From the NCBI RefSeq assembly GCF_038433135.1, contig NZ_JBCDMV010000014.1:62001-126000 (forward strand): a stretch of 64,000 bases of DNA, in the 5' to 3' direction. Positions 51,514 through 62,189 of the stretch are shown piece by piece. The notes below the pieces were generated by a model. The model ran no database searches. It had not been told where the DNA came from and saw nothing but the letters and a program-made list of their open reading frames with translations. Each line of letters begins with the position of its first letter. Within the stretch, counting starts at the first letter, position 1. This DNA is from Luteococcus sp038433135 (lineage in GTDB: Bacteria; Actinomycetota; Actinomycetes; Propionibacteriales; Propionibacteriaceae). The position numbers and the translations under genes were made by a program.

Positions 51514-51543
51514 TTGGGCGGTGCCGGGGCCACCCACTAGGCT
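51514..51543 (+). promoter_or_regulatory. Promoter of the polyprenyl diphosphate synthase gene
   Basis: TTGGGC (-35) and TAGGCT (-10) with an 18-base spacer, the same architecture as the promoter at 32953-32982. The leader of about 38 bases ends in GAGGAGA. Confidence 0.55.
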
Positions 51544-51588
51544 GGGGCACGGTCTGCATGGGCCCAATCGCATGAAATGAGGAGAACC

Positions 51589-52563
51589 GTGACGCACGTC
51601 GTGGACGAGGCCTTCGACGCCTCGGTCACTGATCGGCTGGCCAGGATCGAAGAGGACCTGGTCAAGGCGGCAGTGGCCGACAGCCCCTTCGTCACGGAGG
51701 CGGCCCGTCACATCATCGACGCAGGTGGCAAGCGCTTTCGCCCGCTGCTGGTCATCCTCGGCTCCCACTTCGGCGACGACGTCGATGAGGACGACCTGGT
51801 GCGCGCCGCCCTGGTGGTGGAGCTCACCCACGTCGCCAGCCTCTACCACGACGACGTGATGGACGACGCGGACAAGCGTCGCGGAGCCCCCAGCGCCAAC
51901 CGTCGCTGGGACAACTCCATCGCGATCCTGGTGGGGGACTACCTCTTCGCCCGGGCTTCCACCACCGTCGCCGATCTGGGCACCGATTACGTCCGGCTGC
52001 AGGCCGAGACCTTCGCCAGGCTGGTGCAGGGCCAGATCGCGGAGACCCGCGGCCCGCAGGAGGGTGACGACCCGCTGGAGCACTACCTGCAGGTGGTGGC
52101 CGACAAGACCGGTTCGTTGATCGCCACCTCCGCCGTCTTCGGCGGCATGGTCGCCGGCGCCTCCGACGAGGTGCTCAAGGCCCTGGACGCCTTCGGCGAG
52201 GAGATCGGCGTCGTCTTCCAGCTCAGTGACGACATCATCGACATCACCAGCAATGTCACGGGCAAGACCCCCGGCACCGACCTGCGCGAGGGGGTGCCCA
52301 CCCTGCCCACCCTGATGCTGCAGGCCTCCACCGACCCGGCCGACGAGCCACTCAAGCAGCTGATCGCCTCGGATCTCTCCGACGACGACAAGCTGGCCGA
52401 GGCCCTGGCCGGCCTGCGGGCCCACCCGGTGATCGAGCGGGCCCGCGACGAGGTGCAGCGGCACGCCGATCTGGCGCTGTCCCATCTGGCGCCGCTGCCC
52501 GACGGGCATGCCAAGACCGCCCTGGCCAAGATCTGCACCGACCTGGTGGGCCGTTCCAACTGA
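51589..52563 (+). CDS. Long-chain polyprenyl diphosphate synthase (menaquinone side chain)
   Basis: 324 residues from GTG, with GAGGAGA upstream; an in-frame ATG four codons earlier overlaps that site. The E-isoprenyl synthase motifs are GGKRFRPLL, the first Asp-rich motif SLYHDDVMDDADKRRG and the second QLSDDIIDITSNV. Small residues before the first Asp-rich motif suggest a long product (C35-C50), so this probably makes the menaquinone tail for MenA. The exact chain length cannot be told. Confidence 0.9.
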   Translation: MTHVVDEAFDASVTDRLARIEEDLVKAAVADSPFVTEAARHIIDAGGKRFRPLLVILGSHFGDDVDEDDLVRAALVVELTHVASLYHDDVMDDADKRRGAPSANRRWDNSIAILVGDYLFARASTTVADLGTDYVRLQAETFARLVQGQIAETRGPQEGDDPLEHYLQVVADKTGSLIATSAVFGGMVAGASDEVLKALDAFGEEIGVVFQLSDDIIDITSNVTGKTPGTDLREGVPTLPTLMLQASTDPADEPLKQLIASDLSDDDKLAEALAGLRAHPVIERARDEVQRHADLALSHLAPLPDGHAKTALAKICTDLVGRSN

Positions 52564-52626
52564 TCCACCCCGTCACTACGGCGTGACACCTGCACGGCCC
52601 ACCGAACGCCAACGCACGGAGGAACG

Positions 52627-53556
52627 ATGCTCGACCTGCGACGCCTGCACGTACTGGCGGCCGTCGACCGGTTCGGCACCATGACCGCCGCCGCGGCCCA
52701 CCTGCACATCACCACCTCGACCGTCAGCCAGCAGATCGCCCTACTGGAGAAGGACGTCGGGATGCCGCTGTTCGACCGCACCGGGCGGACCGTGCGGATC
52801 AACGAGGCAGGCGCCAGCCTGGTGGCGCACTACCGCCGGATCGTCGCCGTCGTCGAGGAGGCGGAGAGCAGTCTGGCCCGCTTCCGCACCGGCGTCGAGG
52901 GTGCGGTGCGGATCAGCACCTTCCCCAGCTTCGCGTCGGCGGTGCTGCCCACGGTGCTGATGGCCCTGCGGGAGCGCTACCCGCAACTGGAACTCCTGGT
53001 GATGGACACCGAACCGCATGAGAGCGTCGCCCGCCTGCGCGACGGCGAGATCGACGTCGCCGTGGTGGACAACAGCATTTCCTTCCCCGGCGAGGGGGTG
53101 GACGTCATTCCGCTGGCCCGCGACGAGATCGTGCTCTGCTTGCCACCGCATCATCGTCCCGCGCCCGCCGACCCGGCCCATCTGGCCGACTTCGCCGACG
53201 AGGCCTGGGTGATGGACGCCGAGCACACCGGTTTCGAGGCCTGGATCAGCGAGGTCTGTCTGCAGGCCGGCTTCACACCCCGGGTGGTGGCGCACTGCAG
53301 CAATCTGGTTGCCGCCCTGGGCCTGGTCCGCGCGGGCTTCGGGGTGGCCCTGATGAGTTCGCTCAACCTGGGCAGGGAAACCGAAGACCTGATGGTGCGT
53401 CACGTCGAGCCCGCCCCCTACCGCGAACTGCGGATCCTGGTGCGTTCTGCCACCCGCAATTCACCGGTGGTGGGGGCGGTGGTGGGGGAGCTGAGCAGGG
53501 TCACCCGGGAGCACTATCGTCGCGAGAACGCCTCAATCGCCAAGATATCCAGCTGA
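52627..53556 (+). CDS. LysR-type regulator, probable regulator of serine catabolism
   Basis: 309 residues. An N-terminal winged HTH (MLDLRRLHVLAAVDRFGTMT, then HLHITTSTVSQQIALLEKDV) is followed by a LysR substrate domain (VRISTFPSFASAVLPTVL, and later NLVAALGLVRAGFGVALMSS). GGAGG precedes the ATG. It lies directly upstream of sdaA in the same direction, and a T-N11-A site overlaps its stop codon, so sdaA and the transporter gene are its likely targets. The effector might be serine, by context only. Confidence 0.9.
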   Translation: MLDLRRLHVLAAVDRFGTMTAAAAHLHITTSTVSQQIALLEKDVGMPLFDRTGRTVRINEAGASLVAHYRRIVAVVEEAESSLARFRTGVEGAVRISTFPSFASAVLPTVLMALRERYPQLELLVMDTEPHESVARLRDGEIDVAVVDNSISFPGEGVDVIPLARDEIVLCLPPHHRPAPADPAHLADFADEAWVMDAEHTGFEAWISEVCLQAGFTPRVVAHCSNLVAALGLVRAGFGVALMSSLNLGRETEDLMVRHVEPAPYRELRILVRSATRNSPVVGAVVGELSRVTREHYRRENASIAKISS

Positions 53557-53578
53557 TTGTCAATTTTCGCCACAATCA
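53554..53578. promoter_or_regulatory. LysR-type operator TGATTGT-N11-ACAATCA
   Basis: A perfect 7-bp inverted repeat with exactly 11 bases between the inner T and A, the textbook LysR T-N11-A site. It begins at the stop codon of the LysR gene and is about 85-90 bases upstream of the predicted sdaA transcription start. Confidence 0.6.
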
Positions 53579-53640
53579 TCCTTTCCGAAACGTCAACAAC
53601 GAATCGCGGCAGGTCGGACCACATGACCTCCGAGGCTCCC

Positions 53641-53646
53641 TAGAGT
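53641..53646 (+). promoter_or_regulatory. Candidate -10 element TAGAGT of sdaA
   Basis: TAGAGT fits TANNNT and would give a leader of about 82 bases before the GTG, ending in GGGAAGGGAAG. No good -35 is seen, as expected of an activator-dependent promoter. Confidence 0.4.
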
Positions 53647-53734
53647 TGGTTCGTCGATCAGACAATTCACCGTCTGGCGCGAACGGCCGACATCCGACGA
53701 CGACGTCGAGCGGCCTCTCGGGAAGGGAAGCACC

Positions 53735-55114
53735 GTGGCTCTCAGCGTTCTGGACGTCTACTCGATCGGGATCGGGCCGTCCTCCTCGCACACCGTCGGC
53801 CCCATGCGCGCCGCGGCACTCTTCCTGGCCGAACTGGACCAGGCTGGTCTCACCGACAGGACCGCGCGCGTGCGCAGCCAACTCTACGGCTCGCTGGGTG
53901 CCACGGGCCGGGGGCACGGGTCGGACAAGGCGGTCCTGCTCGGCCTGATGGGGGAGGACCCGGAAACCGTCGACACCGAGACCGTCGATGCTCGGGTGGC
54001 AGAGCTGGAGGCCTCTGGCCAGTTGGTGCTGGGCAGTGGCCACCGGATCGGCTTCAACCGCGCTGAGGACCTGGTGCTGCACCTGCGCGAGACCCTGCCG
54101 GCCCACCCCAATGGGATGTCCTTCGAGGCCTTCGATGCCGCCGGAGAGCTTCTGGCCAGCAGCCGCTACTACTCGATCGGCGGCGGCTTCGTGATTGACG
54201 AACAGGCCGCCACCAGCCAGACCCCGCTGCTGGACCCGGAGGTGCAACTGCCCCACCGCTTCGACACCGCGAAGCAATTGCTGGACATCTGCGCCCGGGA
54301 ACGGATGTCCATCAGTGACGTGATGCTGGCCAACGAGGCCACCTGGCGCCCCGAGGCCGAGACCCGCGCCGCCCTGCTGAACATCTGGCGGGTGATGCAG
54401 CAGTGCGTCACCGACGGCTGCCGGCGCACCGAATTCAGCCTGCCCGGCGGGCTGGACGTGCCCCGCCGCGCGCCGAAGCTGTACGAGGCGCTGCAGACCG
54501 AGACCGACTCGGACGACCCCCTGCGGGCGATGGACTGGGTGAACCTCTTCGCGCTGGCCGTGAACGAGGAGAATGCGTCGGGCGGAAGGGTGGTCACCGC
54601 CCCCACCAATGGCGCCGCCGGCATCATTCCCGCCGTCCTGCACTACTACATGAAGTTCTGCCCCGACGCCGACGAGGAGGGCGTGATCCGCTTCCTGCTG
54701 ACCGCCGCCGCGATCACCATCCTGATCAAGCAGAATGCCTCAATCTCCGGCGCCGAGGTCGGCTGCCAGGGGGAGGTGGGCTCCGCCTGCTCGATGGCCG
54801 CAGCCGGGCTGTGCGAGGTGCGAGGCGGCACCCCGGCCCAGGTGGAGAACGCCGCGGAGATCGGGTTGGAACACAACCTGGGGCTGACCTGCGATCCGGT
54901 TGCCGGCCTGGTGCAGATTCCCTGCATCGAGCGGAACGCGATCGCCGGAACCAAGGCGATCAATGCCGCGCGCATCGCGCTGCGCGGCAATGGCACCCAC
55001 CAGGTGTCACTGGACGCCGCCATCCTGACGCTGCGCACCACCGGCGCCGACATGTCGAGCGATTACAAGGAGACCTCACGTGGTGGCCTCGCGGTCAACT
55101 ACGTGGCGTGCTGA
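53735..55114 (+). CDS. sdaA: L-serine ammonia-lyase (Fe-S type)
   Basis: 459 residues, single-chain type. The N-terminal beta domain begins SVLDVYSIGIGPSSSHTVGP. The alpha domain has NEENASGGRVVTAPTNGAAG, GAEVGCQGEVGSACSMAAAG and LTCDPVAGLVQIPCIERNAI with the [4Fe-4S] cysteines. It deaminates L-serine to pyruvate and ammonia. It is 36 bases upstream of a serine-type transporter gene and is preceded by a LysR gene. Confidence 0.96.
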   Translation: MALSVLDVYSIGIGPSSSHTVGPMRAAALFLAELDQAGLTDRTARVRSQLYGSLGATGRGHGSDKAVLLGLMGEDPETVDTETVDARVAELEASGQLVLGSGHRIGFNRAEDLVLHLRETLPAHPNGMSFEAFDAAGELLASSRYYSIGGGFVIDEQAATSQTPLLDPEVQLPHRFDTAKQLLDICARERMSISDVMLANEATWRPEAETRAALLNIWRVMQQCVTDGCRRTEFSLPGGLDVPRRAPKLYEALQTETDSDDPLRAMDWVNLFALAVNEENASGGRVVTAPTNGAAGIIPAVLHYYMKFCPDADEEGVIRFLLTAAAITILIKQNASISGAEVGCQGEVGSACSMAAAGLCEVRGGTPAQVENAAEIGLEHNLGLTCDPVAGLVQIPCIERNAIAGTKAINAARIALRGNGTHQVSLDAAILTLRTTGADMSSDYKETSRGGLAVNYVAC

Positions 55115-55150
55115 GCGCGCACCAAAACCCTGCTGAGGAGCACCAACACC

Positions 55151-56440
55151 ATGAAGACAATGTTGTCTGACCAGGCCGTCGAGGCCGCCCCACACCGGAT
55201 CGAGCCCGCCGCACCGCGCTGGAACGGTTTCGACCGCAACTGGATGATCAGCCTGTTCGGCACCGCCATCGGTGCCGGCATCCTGTTCCTGCCGATCAAT
55301 GCCGGCGCCGGCGGCGTCTGGCCGCTGCTGGTGGTCTCGCTGATGGTCGCGCCGATGACCTACCTGGCCCACCGCGCCCTGTCCCGGATGATCTGCCACT
55401 CCCGTCGCCCGGGCGACGACATCACCGTCGTCGCCAAGGACTTCTTCGGCGACGGCTTCGGCAAGCTCGTCACCGTGCTGTACTTCTTCGCGATCTACCC
55501 GATCGTGTTGATCTACGGCATCGGCATCACCAACACCGTGGACAGCCTGATCGTCAACCAGTTCCACCAGCCCTCGCCGCCCCGTGCGGTGTTGAGCTTC
55601 CTGCTGATCGCGGCCATGATGGGCGTGATGGTGGCCGGTCAGCGGATCATGCTGATCGTGACCGGCTGGCTGGTCTATCCCTTGATCGCGGTGCTCTTCG
55701 GCGTCACCGTCTACCTGATCCCCAGCTGGAAGCTGGACTTCTTCACCGCCGACGTCCCGACGGCTGGCAGTCTTGCCAAGTCCATCTGGTTGATGATCCC
55801 CGTGATGGTCTTCGCCTTCAACCACTCCCCGGCGATCAGCCAGTTCTCACTGGCGATGAAGCAGGAGTATGGCCAGCACGCCCCGGACAAGGCCTCACAG
55901 GTGCTCAAGCGCACCACGGTGCTGTTGGTGGTCTTCGCCATGGGCTTCGTCTGGTCCTGCGTGCTGGCCCTCGGTGTCGACGGCCTGGCCAAGGCCCGCG
56001 AGACCAATCTGCCGGTGCTCAGCTACCTCGCCAATGTGAACGGTGCGCCGTTCATCTCCTACCTGGGCCCGGTGGTGGCGATCACCGCCATCGCGTCATC
56101 CTTCTTCGGGCACTACCTGGGTGCTGCCGAAGGCCTGGCCGGCATCATCCGCTTCGCCGACCCTGACGCCACGAAGATCAGCAACTCGCTGCTGACCAAG
56201 GCGATTGCGGCCTTCATCTTCCTCACCACCTGGCTGGCCGCCGTCATCAACCCCAGCATCCTGTCGATGATCGAACAGCTCTCCGGCCCCATCATCGCGA
56301 TGGTGCTCTTCCTGCTGCCGATGTGGGCCATCCACCAGGTCCCGGTGCTGCAGCGCTACCGCGGCCGGGCGTCCAATGTCTTCGTCGTGGTGGCCGGCCT
56401 GCTGGCCGTCAGCGCCGTGGTCAGCGGTTTCTTCGCCTGA
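55151..56440 (+). CDS. HAAAP-family serine/threonine transporter (SdaC-like)
   Basis: 429 residues with 11 membrane helices. Motifs are NWMISLFGTAIGAGILFLPI, FFGDGFGKLVTVLYFFAIYP, FNHSPAISQFSLAMKQEYGQ and SSFFGHYLGAAEGLAGIIRF, all typical of the SdaC/TdcC branch. It would import L-serine with protons for SdaA. GAGGAG lies before the ATG. The operon ends in a strong hairpin. Confidence 0.92.
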   Translation: MKTMLSDQAVEAAPHRIEPAAPRWNGFDRNWMISLFGTAIGAGILFLPINAGAGGVWPLLVVSLMVAPMTYLAHRALSRMICHSRRPGDDITVVAKDFFGDGFGKLVTVLYFFAIYPIVLIYGIGITNTVDSLIVNQFHQPSPPRAVLSFLLIAAMMGVMVAGQRIMLIVTGWLVYPLIAVLFGVTVYLIPSWKLDFFTADVPTAGSLAKSIWLMIPVMVFAFNHSPAISQFSLAMKQEYGQHAPDKASQVLKRTTVLLVVFAMGFVWSCVLALGVDGLAKARETNLPVLSYLANVNGAPFISYLGPVVAITAIASSFFGHYLGAAEGLAGIIRFADPDATKISNSLLTKAIAAFIFLTTWLAAVINPSILSMIEQLSGPIIAMVLFLLPMWAIHQVPVLQRYRGRASNVFVVVAGLLAVSAVVSGFFA

Positions 56441-56456
56441 CCAGGGCCGCTATTCT

Positions 56457-56498
56457 CTCGCCCCGCCGTCGCGATTCGGACACCGACGGCGGGGCGAG
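56457..56498. terminator. Bidirectional terminator between the serine operon and the M13 peptidase gene
   Basis: A perfect 15-bp stem (CTCGCCCCGCCGTCG with its complement) and 12-base loop fill the 62-base gap between the convergent stop codons. Confidence 0.85.
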
Positions 56499-56502
56499 AC
56501 CG

Positions 56503-58476
56503 TCACCAGATGCTGACCCGCTGCTCGGGGTCAAGCCACATCGCGTCGTCCGGCGTGGTACCGAAGGCCTCGTGGAAGGCGTCCACATTGCGCACGATCT
56601 GGTTGCAGCGGAATTCCGCGGGGGAGTGCGGATCCACCACCAACAGGCGGCGGGCCATCTCGTCGCGGGCCTTGTTGCACCAGATGGCGGCATAGCCGTG
56701 GAAGAAGCGCTGCGTGCCGCTCAACGCGTCGATCGGTTCCGGTTCGACGCCGCCAGTGGCCAGCCGCCAGGCCTTCAGCGCGATCCCGACACCGCCCAGG
56801 TCACCGATGTTCTCGCCGATCGTGAAGGCGCCGTTGACGTGCACCGGCGGCTGGTCGTCGGCCAGCTGACGCGGGGTCAGCGCATTGAACTGTTCCACCA
56901 GCACAGCGGTGCGCTCGGTGAAGGCCGCCCGATCGGCCTCGGTCCACCAGTTGCGCAGCACCCCGTCGCCGTCGCAGGTCGAGCCCTGGTCGTCGAAGCC
57001 GTGGCCGATCTCGTGCCCGATCACCGAGCCGATCCCGCCGTAGTTCACCGCGTCGTCGGCCTCGGGGTTGAAGAAGGGCGGCTGCAGGATGGCGGCGGGG
57101 AAGACGATCTCATTGCGCAGCGGGTGGTAGTAGGCGTTGACGGTCTGCGGGGTCATCAGCCACTCGTCCGGATCCACCGGCCGGGTCAGCTTGCCCAGCT
57201 GGTAACGGGTCTCGAACTCGTCGACGCGCAACACATTGCCCACCAGGTCACCGGGAACCAGCTCCAGATCCGCGTAGCTGCGCCAGTGTTCCGGGTGGCC
57301 GATCTTCGGCGTGAAGGCGGACAGTTTGCGCAGCGCCTCCGCCCGGGTCTGCTCACCCATCCAGTCCAGGGAACCGATCGACTCCCGGTAGGCGGCCAGC
57401 AGATTGGCCACCAGCTCGTCCATCCCGGCCTTGGAGGAGGCGGGGAAGTGCCGCTCGACGTAGAGCCGGCCCACGGCCTCACCCATCGCCGACTCCACCA
57501 GCGCAACGCCCCGCTTCCAGCGCGGCTTCTGCTCCTGGATGCCCTGCAGGGTGTGCTCGTAGAAGTCGAAGCGCTCCTCGACGAAGGCCCGCGACAGCCA
57601 GGGTGAGAGCGCGGCAACGATCTGCCAGCGCGCCCAGGCGCGCCACTGCGGCAGCCGCTCGTCGGTGACCAGTTCGCCGGCCTCGGTGAGGAAGCTGGGC
57701 TGGCTGTTGATCACCAGGGGCAGCGCCTCGGCGGTGCAGCCCAGCCCGGCCGCCACCTCGTCCAGATGAAGCGTGGGTACCGCGGCGCTCAGCTCGGCCC
57801 AGCTGCTGGGGTTGTACTTGGCATTGAGATCCCGGGTGCGTTCCCGTTCCCAGTGCCGCCGGGCCAGCTCGGTCTCCAGCGCCAGCACGTCGTCGGCCTG
57901 CGCGGTGGCATCGTCGACGCCGGCCAGGGTGAGGCTGCGTTCCACGTGCGCCCGGTAGCCGGCCAGCAGTTCGGCGTGCTCCTCGGCCAGGTAGTAGTCC
58001 CGGTCCGGCAGCCCGAGCCCGGCCTGCTCCAGGAAGACGGCATAGCGGGTGGGGTCGGCCATGTCCGCGTCGGGGCCCAGCCCGACGATGGAGCCGATGC
58101 CATGCCCCAGGCACCAGCCCCAGTGCCGGGCCAGCTCGACGGTGCCGGTGATCTGCTCCACCCGAGCCAGCAGCGGCTGCAGCGGAGCGGAACCCAGCAG
58201 CTCGATCGCGTCCTCGTCCAGGAAGTCCCGGTAGAGGGTGGCGATCTTGTCGGCCTCCTCGGTGGGGGTCTCGACGGCGGGCCGGGTGGCCAACTCGTCG
58301 ACGATGGCGCGCACCGCCATCCGGGACTTCTCGGTCAGGTCGACGAAGCTTCCGGCCGAGGACTTGTCGGCGTCGATCGGCGCCTGACTGAGCCAGCGGC
58401 CGTTGACGTGGCGGAAGAGGTCGTCCTGCGGCCGGACGTCGGCATCGACGCGGGCGGAATCAAGGGCTGCGGTCAC
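56503..58476 (-). CDS. M13 family zinc metallopeptidase (neprilysin/PepO-like)
   Basis: 657 residues from GTG. N-terminal helical M13_N domain: VRPQDDLFRHVNGRWLSQAP and ADKSSAGSFVDLTEKSR. C-terminal catalytic domain: VNAYYHPLRNEIVFPAAILQ, the zinc site VIGHEIGHGFDDQGS, ENIGDLGGVGIALKAW with the third ligand Glu, and CNQIVRNVDAFHEAF at the end. No signal peptide is present, so it is probably cytosolic, as are many bacterial M13 enzymes. The GTG lies 6 bases after TAGATT, supporting this start. Confidence 0.95.
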   Translation of the reverse strand: MTAALDSARVDADVRPQDDLFRHVNGRWLSQAPIDADKSSAGSFVDLTEKSRMAVRAIVDELATRPAVETPTEEADKIATLYRDFLDEDAIELLGSAPLQPLLARVEQITGTVELARHWGWCLGHGIGSIVGLGPDADMADPTRYAVFLEQAGLGLPDRDYYLAEEHAELLAGYRAHVERSLTLAGVDDATAQADDVLALETELARRHWERERTRDLNAKYNPSSWAELSAAVPTLHLDEVAAGLGCTAEALPLVINSQPSFLTEAGELVTDERLPQWRAWARWQIVAALSPWLSRAFVEERFDFYEHTLQGIQEQKPRWKRGVALVESAMGEAVGRLYVERHFPASSKAGMDELVANLLAAYRESIGSLDWMGEQTRAEALRKLSAFTPKIGHPEHWRSYADLELVPGDLVGNVLRVDEFETRYQLGKLTRPVDPDEWLMTPQTVNAYYHPLRNEIVFPAAILQPPFFNPEADDAVNYGGIGSVIGHEIGHGFDDQGSTCDGDGVLRNWWTEADRAAFTERTAVLVEQFNALTPRQLADDQPPVHVNGAFTIGENIGDLGGVGIALKAWRLATGGVEPEPIDALSGTQRFFHGYAAIWCNKARDEMARRLLVVDPHSPAEFRCNQIVRNVDAFHEAFGTTPDDAMWLDPEQRVSIW

Positions 58477-58482
58477 CCCGCA

Positions 58483-58488
58483 AATCTA
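58483..58488 (-). promoter_or_regulatory. TAGATT -10 element of the M13 peptidase gene
   Basis: On the minus strand TAGATT plus 6 bases reaches the GTG start, consistent with a leaderless transcript. Confidence 0.5.
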
Positions 58489-58548
58489 GTCCGGCGACGC
58501 AAGCGCCATGTTTGCGGAACGGCCCTCGGCAAACCAAACATTGACACG

Positions 58549-58577
58549 CCGGCCGGTTCTGCCCGGGGCTCCGGCCG
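58549..58577 (-). terminator. Possible terminator after korB
   Basis: CGGCCGG and CCGGCCG arms with a 14-base loop lie 12 bases after the korB stop codon on the minus strand. The left half (CCGGCCGG) is also self-complementary, so alternative folds are possible. Confidence 0.4.
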
Positions 58578-58588
58578 AGTGCCGAGGC

Positions 58589-59652
58589 TCAGTGCTGCTG
58601 GATCTGCCAGGTGTCCTTGCCGTCGATCATCGCCTGCAGGCCGGTGGCGCTGCGGCTGCCACGAGCCAGTTCCACCTGCTCGCGCGCCAGGTCGTCGTAG
58701 GCGGGCCGCTCCACATTGCGGAAGATGCCGATCGGGGAGCGGTGCATCACGCCACCATCGGTCAGCCGACTGAGCGCGAAGGCCAGCGACGGGTCGGCGT
58801 GCTGCTCGTCGTGCACCAGGATCTTGTCCAGGCCCACCTCGCTGACCTCCACCACCTCGACGGAGCCGTCGCGGTTCTGGACGACGCCCAGGTGATTCTC
58901 GGCACCGAAGACGATCGGCTCGCCGTGCCGCAGCGGGATGATCGCCTCATCGGCCTCGGTGCCCTTCATCGCGTCGAAGGCGCCGTCGTTGAAGATCGGG
59001 CAGTTCTGGTAGATCTCCACCAGCGCGGCCCCGCGGTAGTCGGCGGCGGCCTTCAGCACCTCGGACAGGTGCTTGCGGTCGGAGTCGACGGTGCGGGCCA
59101 CGAAGCCGGCCTCGGCGCCCAGTGCCAGCGAGACCGGGTTGAAGGGGGTGTCCACCGAGCCCAGCGGGCTGGACTTGGTCACCTTGCCGGCCTCCGACGT
59201 GGGGGAGTACTGCCCCTTGGTCAGGCCATAGATCCGGTTGTTGAACAGCATGATGGTGATGTTCACATTGCGGCGCAGCGCGTGGATCAGGTGGTTGCCA
59301 CCGATCGACAGCGAGTCACCGTCGCCGGTGACCACCCAGACGCCCAGGTCCGGACGGGTGACGGCCACACCGGTGGCGATGGCCGGGGCGCGGCCATGGA
59401 TCGAGTGCATCCCGTAGGAGTCGACGTAGTAGGGGAAACGCGACGAGCAGCCGATGCCGGAGATGATCACGGTGTTCTCCCGCTTGATCCCCAGCTCGGG
59501 CATCATCCCCTGGAAGGCGGCCAGGATGGCGTAATCGCCGCAGCCGGGGCACCAGCGGACCTCCTGGTCGCTGGTGAAGTCCTTGCGGTTCAGCGGCTCG
59601 ATGCTCAGCGGGACACCGGCCAGGCCGCGGTACTCGGTCTGCTGGGTGGTGG

Positions 59653-59656
<4 letters not shown>
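58589..59656 (-). CDS. korB: 2-Oxoglutarate:ferredoxin oxidoreductase subunit beta
   Basis: 355 residues from GTG (GAGGAG upstream), overlapping the korA stop by 4 bases. Fe-S/ThDP motifs are VRWCPGCGDYAILAAFQGMM, SGIGCSSRFPYY, VTGDGDSLSIGGNHLIHALR and IMLFNNRIYGLTKGQYSPTS. With KorA it oxidatively decarboxylates 2-oxoglutarate to succinyl-CoA and reduces ferredoxin. FdxA encoded at 5496 is a candidate acceptor. Confidence 0.96.
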
Positions 59657-61665
<2,009 letters not shown>

Positions 61666-61717
61666 CGGGGGCCTCTTTCCAACCGACAACGGAGAACACA
61701 ACAACACTCAGTCTGCA

Positions 61718-61723
61718 AGCCTA
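61718..61723 (-). promoter_or_regulatory. TAGGCT -10 element of korAB
   Basis: On the minus strand TAGGCT would start a transcript with a leader of about 45 bases before the korA TTG, and that leader contains the AAAGAGG site. Confidence 0.45.
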
Positions 61724-61759
61724 AACCCTCCGGAAAATGGGCTTGGCTTCCCGCCACGT

Positions 61760-61765
61760 TAGGCT
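61760..61765 (+). promoter_or_regulatory. TAGGCT -10 element of the NuoB-like gene
   Basis: TAGGCT plus 7 bases leads exactly to the GTG, the same arrangement as at menC and dapD. It lies 37 bases from the oppositely oriented korA hexamer. Confidence 0.55.
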
Positions 61766-61772
61766 GGCCGAC

Positions 61773-62189
61773 GTGACAGGTGACGCGCAGGGCAGATTCA
61801 TCGACTGGTACTCAGACCAATCGGTGGTGGTCGTCGACCTTGCACTGGCCTGCTGCGCCGTCGAGACGGAGTTCGCGGTTCCCACGGGCGCGCCCCGGCT
61901 CACCGAGGTGCCCGACGGGGCCCGGGTGGTGGCCGTCGTCTCCGGCACCCTGACCGACGCGCTGGCGGGCATTGTCAAGGAGGAAATTGACAACCTTCCC
62001 CAGCCTTTTGTGGTGAGCTTCGGTGCCTGCGCCTGCGCTGGCGGCCCCTACTGGGATGCGCCGTCGGTGACCAAGGGGGTCGACCAACTGGTCCGGGTTG
62101 ATTCCTGGATCGCCGGCTGCCCGCCCCCGCCCGACGCCCTGGCGGGCGTCGTCCGTCAGGTGCGCGACGCCAGGGCGGTGGCCGGATGA
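61773..62189 (+). CDS. NuoB-like [4Fe-4S] small subunit, orphan
   Basis: 138 residues from GTG. All four cluster ligands of NuoB are present: LALACCAVETEF (Cys pair), SFGACACAGGPYWDAP and IAGCPPPPDALAG. The sequence is shorter than the operon-encoded NuoB (182 residues) and has GPYW where NuoB has GGIF, as in NuoB-like subunits of hydrogenase- or F420-linked complexes. It starts a three-gene set with no NuoD or membrane subunit. The electron partner is unknown, and divergence from korAB suggests a link to low-potential ferredoxin. Confidence 0.8.
   Translation: MTGDAQGRFIDWYSDQSVVVVDLALACCAVETEFAVPTGAPRLTEVPDGARVVAVVSGTLTDALAGIVKEEIDNLPQPFVVSFGACACAGGPYWDAPSVTKGVDQLVRVDSWIAGCPPPPDALAGVVRQVRDARAVAG

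Larger units (their letters stand above)
51233..51588. other. Intergenic region with hairpins and a promoter
   Basis: These 356 bases hold a terminator, two GC-rich inverted repeats and the promoter of the polyprenyl synthase gene, listed separately. Open frames on either strand are Arg/Ala/Pro-rich and lack ribosome binding sites, so no gene is called. Confidence 0.6.
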
